Part shown: piece by piece, positions 1-6,082 of the stretch
Position numbering within the stretch: position 1 is the first letter of the stretch
Layout of the letters: every line of letters begins with the position of its first letter
NCBI GenBank assembly: GCA_003023665.1
Contig: PXYR01000100.1
Location: 1-6,401 of the forward strand
Source of the DNA: Bacteroidota bacterium
Lineage (GTDB): Bacteria > Bacteroidota > Bacteroidia > Flavobacteriales > Schleiferiaceae
Direction: 5' to 3'
DNA: 6,401 nt
The notes under the pieces: generated by a model
Told to the model about the DNA's origin: nothing
The model's input: the letters and a program-made list of their open reading frames with translations, nothing else
Databases searched by the model: none
Program-made: the position numbers and the translations under genes

Positions 1-2661
1 TCCTCTTTGGGGGACACTACGCTGTACTTACCCGCAGACAGTTGCTCTATAATCTACAGCTGGACAACACCTGAAATTCAGGAAAACTCAACCCTTTTCT
101 CTACAGAAACAAACGTTACTGTGCCAAGTGATACATTTAGCATTGGCTCCTATACATATTTTTATACCGTTAGAGATTCCGCAGGATACTCAGATTCATT
201 AGGCTTCACCATATCTGTGGTCGATACCGTTGCGCCAAGCTTCGTCGACTGCCAAATGGATACTGTGCTTTACACAAACAGCACGAGTTGTGGCGTTCAT
301 TTCTCATGGGCTCCCCAAATTGCCACAGATAATTGTGACAGCATTACCTACGATCAATCGGACACCTTAGGCACTTACTTCCCTATTGGGGTAGACACGA
401 TAATGGTGTTCGCAACGGACCCAAGCGGTAATTCGGATACGTGTTCCTTTACCGTTACCGTTATGGATACTTTAGCGCCCTTTGGAAGCACAAATCCGGA
501 CACTTTATACTTTTCGTCTGGAACTGATTTTTGTGGTATTGTATCAGACTCTGTTAATTACAAAGAACCAAGTTGGTATGAAGCATGCGGGCTAGATACA
601 CTTTATCACCTGGCAGACTCTTCCTATCCTGCTGGAACGCATGATTTATTCTGGATAGCAACGGATAATCAAGGCAATACGGATAGTATTGTACAAATAC
701 TAGTAATTGAAGATCTTGTCAAGCCAGAGATTTATTGCCCTGCAGACACCTTGTTCTTTACTGCTAATCCGGATAGCTCCTGGACTCAGGTAACTTGGAG
801 CGGCGATAGTGCTTGGGATATTTGTGGCATTTCCAATGCCTATACCACACTTACCAATGGGGATTATTTACCTATAGGATTCTTCAAAATTGACTTCTTC
901 GCCTACGACAACAATGGAAATGGTGATACATGTAGTTTCTATATTGATATTGAAGATACTACAGCACCAGAATTCATTTCTACCTTGGGTGATACTACCT
1001 TATTTACCACGGCAGACAGCTGCTCCGTATTTTACACATGGGCGCAACCTATTGTGAAGGAAAACTCTACGAACTACACTACCCAGACAAATGCAATTGT
1101 TCCAAACGGGAACTTCGCCATAGGAACACATACCATTTATTACACGGTAACAGATGCTGCCGGCTATTCTGATTCCATTGGATTCACCATTACAGTAATT
1201 GACCAAGTTGGACCTGCACTTTATGCCAATTCACAGTCGCTCACTCTTGACAGCAACGGATTTGCATCCTTAACAGTTACAGGCGTTAATAATAATTCTA
1301 CTGACTGTAGTGGAATCGACTCCCTTTGGATTTCTCAAGTGCTCTTTACTTGTTCAGATATTGGATCTCCTTTAGTGTGGTTCTACGGTATGGATAGCCT
1401 TGGTTACATTGACAGTATACAGGTGCCTGTTACGGTAGCAAATAATCCTTTAGGTGTGATTCAAACAACACTAACCTACTCAGACGTACTTTGTAATGCT
1501 GACAGCAATGGAACGGCATCGTTGATAGTCACCGGAGGTTCTTTGCCCTATACCTACTTGTGGAGTACCGGAGGTATTGGTTCATCAATAAGTAATTTAG
1601 GAGCCGGTGCTTACAGCTACACTGTAAACGACACCAACGGTTGTTTCGCTCAAGGAAACTTCAATTTAGACGAACCTTCTGCTTTAACATCTTCAATAAT
1701 TACTTCTGACTATAACGGTTATGGGGTCAGCTTCATTAGTGCCTCTGACGGATCGGTAGATTTGACCATAACAGGAGGTACTACTCCTTATTCATTTAAT
1801 TGGAATAATGGATTTGCAACCACGGAAGATTTAACAGGTATTACAGCCGGCACCTATTCTGTTCTGGTTACCGATTCCAACAATTGTGTAATTGCGGATA
1901 CCACCATACTAACAGAACCTGATACGCTAATCGTTCAAGCTGTAGTGTTAAGTGATAATCTATGTCCAGATGACCAACAAGGGTCTATATATGCGGCTAT
2001 TGTTGGAGGCGTTGGGCCGTACACCGTAAGCTGGAATAATGGCTCTTCAACGGATACCGTTTCCAGTCTTCAAAGTGGTATTTATACCATTACGGTAATT
2101 GATACGAATGGCTTTATAGCTTCTGACAGCGCCACAATCATTGCCTTAGACGAAGATTGTGATGGTATACTAAACCAAGATGAAGGAGGAATTCCAGGTG
2201 GCGGAGGAGGAATGGGTGACTTAGACGGTGACGGCATTCCTAATCAATTGGATACAGATAGCGATGGCGATGGAATTGCAGATGCTATTGAATTTGACAC
2301 CAATGGAGACGGTATTCCTTTTGACGATTGTGATGGCGATGGTTTCCCTGATTTCTTGGATGCCGATTTATGCGACTTAAACCCTGCCTCTGTAATGACC
2401 CCGAATGGAGATGGTAAAAATGATTTCTGGGAGATTCCTGAGTTATCACAGCACCCTAACACGTCTGTTCAAATCTTTAACAGACACGGTATACTGGTGT
2501 ATTCTAATGACAACTATGCCAATGATTTTAATGGCAATTCAAACGTTCAAACTGTGCTTACTAATGATACGCGTGAATTACCAACGGGAACTTACTATTA
2601 CCTCATTAAACTTGGCGGTACAGAGCAAACGATGAACGGATACATATACATCAACAGATAA
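1..2661 (+). CDS. Large modular T9SS type B surface adhesin (HYR / SprB repeats / TSP3 / CHU_C sorting domain), 5' partial
   Basis: The frame is open from base 1, so the true start and signal peptide lie upstream; the TTG at 7 is not a credible start. Numbering from that TTG as residue 1, the modules are: HYR-type Ig-like domains at about 1-76, 77-158, 159-240, 241-321 and 322-403, most ending in D-x-x-x-P linkers (DTVAP, DTLAP, DTTAP, DQVGP); a divergent Ig-like module at 404-483; three SprB-type repeats at 484-713 with GG-x-x-PY and W-(S/N)-x-G cores; five Asp-rich thrombospondin type 3 loops at 715-791; and a gliding-motility-associated C-terminal domain at 794-884 with MTPNGDGKNDFW, IFNRHG and the terminal YIYINR. 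In this family the C-terminal domain directs export through the type IX system and surface attachment. The role as an adhesin or gliding-type filament protein is inferred from the architecture; the ligand is unknown. The next gene starts 3 bases after the stop. Confidence 0.93.
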   Translation, partial: SSLGDTTLYLPADSCSIIYSWTTPEIQENSTLFSTETNVTVPSDTFSIGSYTYFYTVRDSAGYSDSLGFTISVVDTVAPSFVDCQMDTVLYTNSTSCGVHFSWAPQIATDNCDSITYDQSDTLGTYFPIGVDTIMVFATDPSGNSDTCSFTVTVMDTLAPFGSTNPDTLYFSSGTDFCGIVSDSVNYKEPSWYEACGLDTLYHLADSSYPAGTHDLFWIATDNQGNTDSIVQILVIEDLVKPEIYCPADTLFFTANPDSSWTQVTWSGDSAWDICGISNAYTTLTNGDYLPIGFFKIDFFAYDNNGNGDTCSFYIDIEDTTAPEFISTLGDTTLFTTADSCSVFYTWAQPIVKENSTNYTTQTNAIVPNGNFAIGTHTIYYTVTDAAGYSDSIGFTITVIDQVGPALYANSQSLTLDSNGFASLTVTGVNNNSTDCSGIDSLWISQVLFTCSDIGSPLVWFYGMDSLGYIDSIQVPVTVANNPLGVIQTTLTYSDVLCNADSNGTASLIVTGGSLPYTYLWSTGGIGSSISNLGAGAYSYTVNDTNGCFAQGNFNLDEPSALTSSIITSDYNGYGVSFISASDGSVDLTITGGTTPYSFNWNNGFATTEDLTGITAGTYSVLVTDSNNCVIADTTILTEPDTLIVQAVVLSDNLCPDDQQGSIYAAIVGGVGPYTVSWNNGSSTDTVSSLQSGIYTITVIDTNGFIASDSATIIALDEDCDGILNQDEGGIPGGGGGMGDLDGDGIPNQLDTDSDGDGIADAIEFDTNGDGIPFDDCDGDGFPDFLDADLCDLNPASVMTPNGDGKNDFWEIPELSQHPNTSVQIFNRHGILVYSNDNYANDFNGNSNVQTVLTNDTRELPTGTYYYLIKLGGTEQTMNGYIYINR
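7..225 (+). repeat. HYR module copy A (duplicated unit)
   Basis: This stretch encodes a 73-residue unit beginning LGDTTLYLPADSC and ending GFTISVVD. It aligns without gaps to residues 327-399 of the same protein (bases 985-1203), with about 43 of 73 residues identical by eye. The other HYR modules of the protein are clearly more distant from it. It lacks the DNC and DTC cysteines of the canonical HYR module and keeps only the Cys of ADSC. Confidence 0.85.
985..1203 (+). repeat. HYR module copy A' (duplicated unit)
   Basis: This is the second copy of the 73-residue unit at 7-225, starting LGDTTLFTTADSC and ending GFTITVID. Shared landmarks in order are ADSC, ENST, the IG before the last strands, YTV, and AGYSDS followed by GFTI. 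The two copies start 326 residues apart, which is four module lengths, so three different HYR modules lie between them. Synonymous and conservative differences are spread along the unit, so this is an old duplication under selection and not an assembly artefact. Confidence 0.85.
1456..2145 (+). repeat. Array of three SprB-type repeats within the adhesin
   Basis: There are three consecutive units of about 75-80 residues (484-558, 559-638, 639-713 in adhesin numbering). Each has a G-(S/T)-hydrophobic strand, then GG-x-x-PY followed by W-(S/N)-x-G, then an L-x-(A/S)-G-x-Y-(S/T)-(V/I) strand and a D-(T/S)-N turn; the first two end in EP. This pattern matches the SprB repeat found in the F. johnsoniae motility adhesin SprB and many Bacteroidota surface proteins. 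The units are diverged from one another, so array length is probably stable. They likely form a rod of beta-sandwich domains on the cell surface. Confidence 0.85.
2149..2379 (+). repeat. Thrombospondin type 3-like calcium-binding loops with a glycine insert
   Basis: Residues 715-791 of the adhesin hold five Asp-rich loops: DEDCDGILNQDE, DLDGDGIPNQLD, DSDGDGIADAIE, DTNGDGIPFDD and DCDGDGFPDFLD. Asp or Asn at alternate positions followed by DG is the calcium-ligand pattern of TSP3 repeats. After the first loop there is a flexible glycine stretch (GGIPGGGGGMG, residues 727-737). Such segments often precede the sorting domain in Bacteroidota surface proteins and stiffen when calcium binds. Calcium dependence here is inferred from the ligand pattern. 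Confidence 0.85.
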
Positions 2662-2664
2662 ATA

Positions 2665-3579
2665 ATGAGAAAGCAAACGACATTTTTTAAGCAAATGCGC
2701 ACGGCACTTCTCATGTGTCTTGTAGGTAACGGGCTTTGGGCTCAACAACATCCTTCATTGGATAATTATCTATTTACCCCTGTGGCCATAAGCCCTGCAC
2801 ATGCAGGAATGCAAGGAAAAGACGTGGTTAGCCTTGTGGACGCTCAGTTAGTTGGTGTAGTTGGAGCACCAAGAACCGGTCTGCTTTCTGCGGATTTCAA
2901 AACTTTGAATGGACTAGGCATTAACATTATGGCAATCTCTGATGCACTTGGACCAATGAGTACAGGGCAATTGGCAATTAGCAGTGCTTATCATCTGCCC
3001 ATAAATGAAGAATGGAACCTAAGCACGGGTCTTCGTGCAACGGTGAGCCGCACTTCAATAGATTTAAATAGTGAAATTTTTTACGACGGATTAGACCCTA
3101 GTATCTATACACTTGCAGGTCCCTTTATTGCCAACATAGATATTGGTACCACCTTAAATGGGCAAAATGCTTATTTCGGTCTGAGTTATAAAAATGTAAA
3201 CCGAGCTCAAATCTATCAAAACAACTATACAGCTCAAATTTTCCATCTATTTGCGGGGTATACACAAGCTCTGAACAAAGAATGGTCTATTCGAACCAGT
3301 TTTTTAGCCACGGGAACCACAAATTCACCAGGGGACCTAAACCTGCATGCTTTCCTAGAACACAAAAACTCTTGGGGCCTTGGTGCACATTATAGCCCAT
3401 CAGATGAAATGGGTATGATGCTTAAAATCAATACGGCCAATGATTGGAATTTCTATTATCAGTATAATTTTCCGCTTACTGATTTGGTCTATATCACCAG
3501 AAGCAGCCATGTGGTTGGATTTTCCTTTGATATCATAAACAAGGCTAAGAGTTTAACTTCTCCAAGATTCTTTCTATGA
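2665..3579 (+). CDS. PorP/SprF-family type IX secretion system outer-membrane protein
   Basis: The product is 304 residues, the usual length for PorP/SprF proteins. Residues 1-26 form a signal peptide (basic start, hydrophobic LLMCLVG, cut expected after WA26 before QQ). The mature start has the family signature: a LDNYLF segment then a P-A-x-A-G turn (SPAHAG, here S in place of the usual N). The rest is rich in alternating-polarity strands typical of an outer-membrane beta-barrel, and it ends in SPRFFL, close to the common family ending SPRYF. PorP/SprF proteins work with the T9SS, and SprF is needed to export the type B adhesin SprB in F. johnsoniae. The position 3 bases after a type B adhesin suggests that this is its dedicated partner. 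M11 (2695) is a possible but less likely start because it shortens the signal peptide. No Shine-Dalgarno sequence is visible; the junction reads TAAATAATG. Confidence 0.92.
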   Translation: MRKQTTFFKQMRTALLMCLVGNGLWAQQHPSLDNYLFTPVAISPAHAGMQGKDVVSLVDAQLVGVVGAPRTGLLSADFKTLNGLGINIMAISDALGPMSTGQLAISSAYHLPINEEWNLSTGLRATVSRTSIDLNSEIFYDGLDPSIYTLAGPFIANIDIGTTLNGQNAYFGLSYKNVNRAQIYQNNYTAQIFHLFAGYTQALNKEWSIRTSFLATGTTNSPGDLNLHAFLEHKNSWGLGAHYSPSDEMGMMLKINTANDWNFYYQYNFPLTDLVYITRSSHVVGFSFDIINKAKSLTSPRFFL

Positions 3580-4901
3580 TGCGCAAAAATTACACCTTCT
3601 GTTTTTTCCTTGGTGCAATGCTCTGTGCCACAAGTCTACATGCTCAATCTATGTTAGAGCAATTAGGAGAACCCGATTCACTCAACATAAGCCTTCTAGG
3701 CGATCCAAACGCGGAGGACTACGGCGCAGTGCCTTATGGCGCCAATCATCTTCTTTTTGCTTCTAACAGAAATACTTCCGCTACATCCCCTAAAGACCCG
3801 GTAACCAATACACCTTTCCCGTCACTCTACCTTATGAGAATTTCAGACAGAAGGGTTACACGTTACCCAGGCAACACTGCAATTAATCAGCTTAAATATT
3901 ATGTAGGTCCCGGTGCATTGCTTCCTGATAGCTCTGCAATTATCATGTCACACAGTCGTCAAAAACCCGACTCAAATGGTGACATTAAGATGACCTTGAG
4001 TGAGATTTCCTTCAGCGGAAATCCCACCAAAGAACTCCCATTTATTGAACAATCATTCAATTATATTCATCCTTTCTTTGACCCTGAAAGCTACACGCTA
4101 TACTTCGCTTCGGATTTCGAACACATAGGGGATTATGATATCTACAGGAGTACCCTCAGTTTTGATGGTGTCTGGAGCCTGCCAGTTTCTGTTCCCTTGG
4201 TGAATTCAACATCTAGCGAGGTCTTTCCTACGTTGCTCCCAAATCAAACAATAGGGTTTTCACGTAGCTCAAGGAATTACGGGTTACAGTTGTATGCCTT
4301 GGAGCTAGGCGATTCAATTGCACAAATCTTATCAATTAATGGTAGAGGAGATGATATGGGGTTGCTACAGCTTAACGATACTACTTTGATGGCCGCACAG
4401 AGCAAAAGGAAGGGAAGCGTAGCTAATTTTAACTTTTATAGCCCTCTGTCCAAGACAAAATCATTGGCATTAACCACTGAGGTAATTGACAGTGCAGACA
4501 ATGAAATTATTGCTACGCTAGATTCGGATGAAAATACCGAAGGTTCAGCCAATGCGAAAAATAATCAAGTTGTTTCTACTGAGGATAATGGCGGTGTTAA
4601 TGGCTCCAAAACTTCTTCGGGCAAAATATCTTGGGTAACTGTTCATGAACCGCCAACTAGTACTAACCGTGGATTTAGTCTTATAGTAGGGGGTTTTATA
4701 GAAAAGCAACTTGCTTACCAGTATTTAGATAGGATCTCTAACGATTGGGCACCCGAAGCCTTTCTTGCTAGATATAATGACAAATATTACGTTGTTCATA
4801 GCATTCATTCTACCCGGTCTGAAGCTGATATGGCAAAGGCCGCGGTGAACAACAAAGGCAATAGAGCTTGGATACTTCGCTCTGGGTTGAGAAAACTTTA
4901 A
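3576..4901 (+). CDS. Exported PD40 beta-propeller protein with C-terminal SPOR-like domain (PorE-like accessory protein)
   Basis: The product is 441 residues. A signal peptide covers residues 1-23, with cleavage expected in HA|Q. Residues about 35-290 look like a PD40/WD40-like beta-propeller: a strand reading LLFASNRN near 59-66 and the hallmark FDPESYTLYFASD at 168-180 followed by DYDIY at 186-190. A polar linker rich in Ser, Asn, Asp and Glu spans about 300-355. Residues 367-436 resemble a SPOR domain (FSLIVGGF start, a helix with AYQYLDRI, a YYVVHSI strand, then SEADMAKAAV and a final AWIL). SPOR domains bind denuded peptidoglycan glycan strands, so the protein is probably periplasmic. 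Proteins beside PorP/SprF often pair PD40 with an OmpA-like domain, as PorE does; here SPOR would do that job. The start overlaps the upstream stop (ATGA), which suggests translational coupling; the second ATG at 3579 is equally possible. The SPOR call is by eye. Confidence 0.8.
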   Translation: MMRKNYTFCFFLGAMLCATSLHAQSMLEQLGEPDSLNISLLGDPNAEDYGAVPYGANHLLFASNRNTSATSPKDPVTNTPFPSLYLMRISDRRVTRYPGNTAINQLKYYVGPGALLPDSSAIIMSHSRQKPDSNGDIKMTLSEISFSGNPTKELPFIEQSFNYIHPFFDPESYTLYFASDFEHIGDYDIYRSTLSFDGVWSLPVSVPLVNSTSSEVFPTLLPNQTIGFSRSSRNYGLQLYALELGDSIAQILSINGRGDDMGLLQLNDTTLMAAQSKRKGSVANFNFYSPLSKTKSLALTTEVIDSADNEIIATLDSDENTEGSANAKNNQVVSTEDNGGVNGSKTSSGKISWVTVHEPPTSTNRGFSLIVGGFIEKQLAYQYLDRISNDWAPEAFLARYNDKYYVVHSIHSTRSEADMAKAAVNNKGNRAWILRSGLRKL

Positions 4902-4925
4902 AGGTTAGCCTTGGTTACTTCGTTT

Positions 4926-5537
4926 ATGAATCGACTCCTCATAATTCTTACTTGCGCTTTGATTGCCTGCAGTTGTACTGTTGCTCTGCCTGAGTTCCAA
5001 ACTGCAGCCTCTACGCCAATTGGACAGCAGAAGTTAGCAGTAGGTGGTTTTTCAGGTCGTGGACTAAATGCGAGTACAGGTGGTATAGCCGTTTACAATA
5101 AAGGCCTGACAGATCAATTAGACTTGGTTTCCACAACGGCCGTTTCTAGACTTAATATTGAGCAAGACAACATACGTCTAGCTACCTTGATAGGTCCAAA
5201 ATGGTCTAGCGCAGACCAAAAATGGGCATTTTCTGTTCCGGTAGGATTTGAGTATTCAGAAACATTTAATGATATAGACGCAGGGTATACCTTTTTGTTA
5301 ACCCCAACACTGTATAAGAGTTGGAACTTCAAAAATCCCAACATAACTTACACTTTCTTTGCCCGCAGTGAGGCCGCGAAAAATTTTCGCGGTAGATGGT
5401 TTTCCTTAATTGGAGGGTACGGGCAACGTTATGAAACTGAAAAATTAACACATTTTATTTCCGTTTCTGGAAGCACAAATGGTCCGTTTTACGGGGTGTA
5501 TTTTGGCTACGGGATTTCTATAAAACCATTGAGATGA
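4926..5537 (+). CDS. Probable lipoprotein with beta-strand-rich, barrel-like body, unknown function
   Basis: The product is 203 residues from ATG 4926. A TTG at 4911 in the same frame would add MVTSF ahead of the signal and is less likely, since MNRLLIILTCALIAC is a complete lipoprotein signal with lipobox LIA|C at Cys15 (Cys17 is also present). The body has repeated alternating hydrophobic strands with Gly and aromatic turns (AVGGFSG, WAFSVPVGFEY, GYTFLLTP, FSLIGGYG, YGVYFGYGI), much like small Bacteroidota proteins annotated as outer-membrane beta-barrel or hypothetical. I do not recognise a named family. It starts 24 bases after the PD40-SPOR gene and overlaps the next gene by 4 bp, so it sits in the same transcription unit and may serve the adhesin export module or the envelope near it. 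That role is inference only. A perfect inverted repeat lies within it at 5374-5392. Confidence 0.75.
   Translation: MNRLLIILTCALIACSCTVALPEFQTAASTPIGQQKLAVGGFSGRGLNASTGGIAVYNKGLTDQLDLVSTTAVSRLNIEQDNIRLATLIGPKWSSADQKWAFSVPVGFEYSETFNDIDAGYTFLLTPTLYKSWNFKNPNITYTFFARSEAAKNFRGRWFSLIGGYGQRYETEKLTHFISVSGSTNGPFYGVYFGYGISIKPLR
5374..5392. repeat. Perfect 19-base inverted repeat inside the lipoprotein gene
   Basis: The arms CCGCGAAAA (5374-5382) and TTTTCGCGG (5384-5392) are exact reverse complements around a single A. As RNA it would form an 8-bp stem closed by a 3-base loop. It lies in frame within codons for the residues A-A-K-N-F-R-G, so the bases are also coding. No U tract follows, so it does not look like an intrinsic terminator. 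Confidence 0.8.
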
Positions 5538-6049
5538 AAAGAACTATTCTATTAATTGCCATTGCCTTAACCGGTTGTTGTAAGCAAGAGCCTGAAAATG
5601 TGCAACGCATGGAAGAATTACTTCATGGGGATTGGTACGGCGTTGAAGTTACCAATCATTTGATTGCACAAGGGCTTTGGGATACCCTACATCCACACTC
5701 TATCACCGACTTAATTGGAACCTTTGACACCTTGATTGGAACATTTGTAGTGGACAGCCTTGGCGAAACTTTAGATAGTGCAGATTTAGTTATTGATAGC
5801 GATAGTGTAATAACCGTCAATGGTGCAGTAAATGCCATAGATTGGTCGTTCGACCGACAACTTATTAATGACTTTGGTCAGCCCGTGCTTCAGCAGCTTG
5901 AAGCCAACTGGAACGGGAATCAAAAATTCAAGATTCTTAGAATCACTGAAGATGAACTGTGGCTCTATTTTGATGATGTTATTCCAGTGACCATCGCAGG
6001 TTTTACAGCAGATATGGAGCTGCGACATACACAGTATTGGCAGCGATAA
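5534..6049 (+). CDS. Small lipoprotein, possibly lipocalin-like fold, unknown function
   Basis: The product is 171 residues. The N-terminus is a clear lipoprotein signal with lipobox LTG|C at Cys15, followed by Cys16 and a polar KQEPEN stretch, so it is expected to be membrane-anchored on the periplasmic side or exported to the outer membrane. After a short helix (MEELLHGDWYG) come mostly beta strands, with a G-x-W near the start and a late strand reading LWLYF (near 138-142). That outline fits the lipocalin-like lipoproteins common in Bacteroidota, but no diagnostic motif proves it. A short internal tandem repeat, LIGTF then DT then LIGTF, lies near residues 60-71. The start overlaps the upstream stop (ATGA at 5534-5537), suggesting coupled translation. 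It is the last gene of the plus-strand cluster and meets a convergent gene 8 bases on. Confidence 0.8.
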   Translation: MKRTILLIAIALTGCCKQEPENVQRMEELLHGDWYGVEVTNHLIAQGLWDTLHPHSITDLIGTFDTLIGTFVVDSLGETLDSADLVIDSDSVITVNGAVNAIDWSFDRQLINDFGQPVLQQLEANWNGNQKFKILRITEDELWLYFDDVIPVTIAGFTADMELRHTQYWQR

Positions 6050-6053
6050 ATTG

Positions 6054-6082
6054 AAAATTAGTCACTAATAGGACTATTTTTT
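6054..6082. terminator. Weak A/T-rich hairpin between convergent genes, possible bidirectional terminator
   Basis: Stem TAGTC (6059-6063) pairs with GACTA (6072-6076) around an 8-base loop. After one T-T mismatch, AAAA (6054-6057) can pair with TTTT (6078-6081), and the run of six T at 6077-6082 would give a U tract on the plus strand. On the minus strand the AAAA run gives a short U tract. The stem has few G/C pairs and overlaps the 3' end of the minus-strand gene, so it is only a candidate terminator for the two converging transcripts. Confidence 0.35.

Noticed and set aside
1000..1206. Minus-strand open frame of 68 codons
   Set aside because: It lies wholly inside the strongly supported adhesin reading frame, and its translation is cysteine-rich with no recognisable motif or start context.
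2244..2462. Minus-strand open frame opposite the TSP3 region
   Set aside because: It is a Ser/Pro/Lys-rich shadow of the Asp/Gly repeats on the other strand, with no independent support.
2405..2635. Plus-strand frame of 76 codons inside the sorting domain
   Set aside because: It overlaps the C-terminal domain in another frame, and the sorting domain is clearly the coding one.
4901..4912. AAGG-TTAG-CCTT dyad between the PD40-SPOR gene and the first lipoprotein
   Set aside because: A 4-bp stem with no U tract in a 24-base gap is too weak for a terminator or regulatory site.
4911..4925. TTG start giving a five-residue longer lipoprotein
   Set aside because: ATG at 4926 gives a standard lipoprotein signal, and the extension adds nothing the signal needs.
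5114..5344. Minus-strand frame within the first lipoprotein gene
   Set aside because: It is a shadow frame with no signal or domain, and the plus-strand gene has a clean lipobox and operon context.
5844..5855. GGTCG-TT-CGACC inverted repeat
   Set aside because: It is short, has only a 2-base loop and lies in a coding region, so it is likely to arise by chance.
5656..6028. Two minus-strand frames inside the last lipoprotein gene
   Set aside because: Both are shadows of the plus-strand gene, overlapping each other and lacking any recognisable feature.
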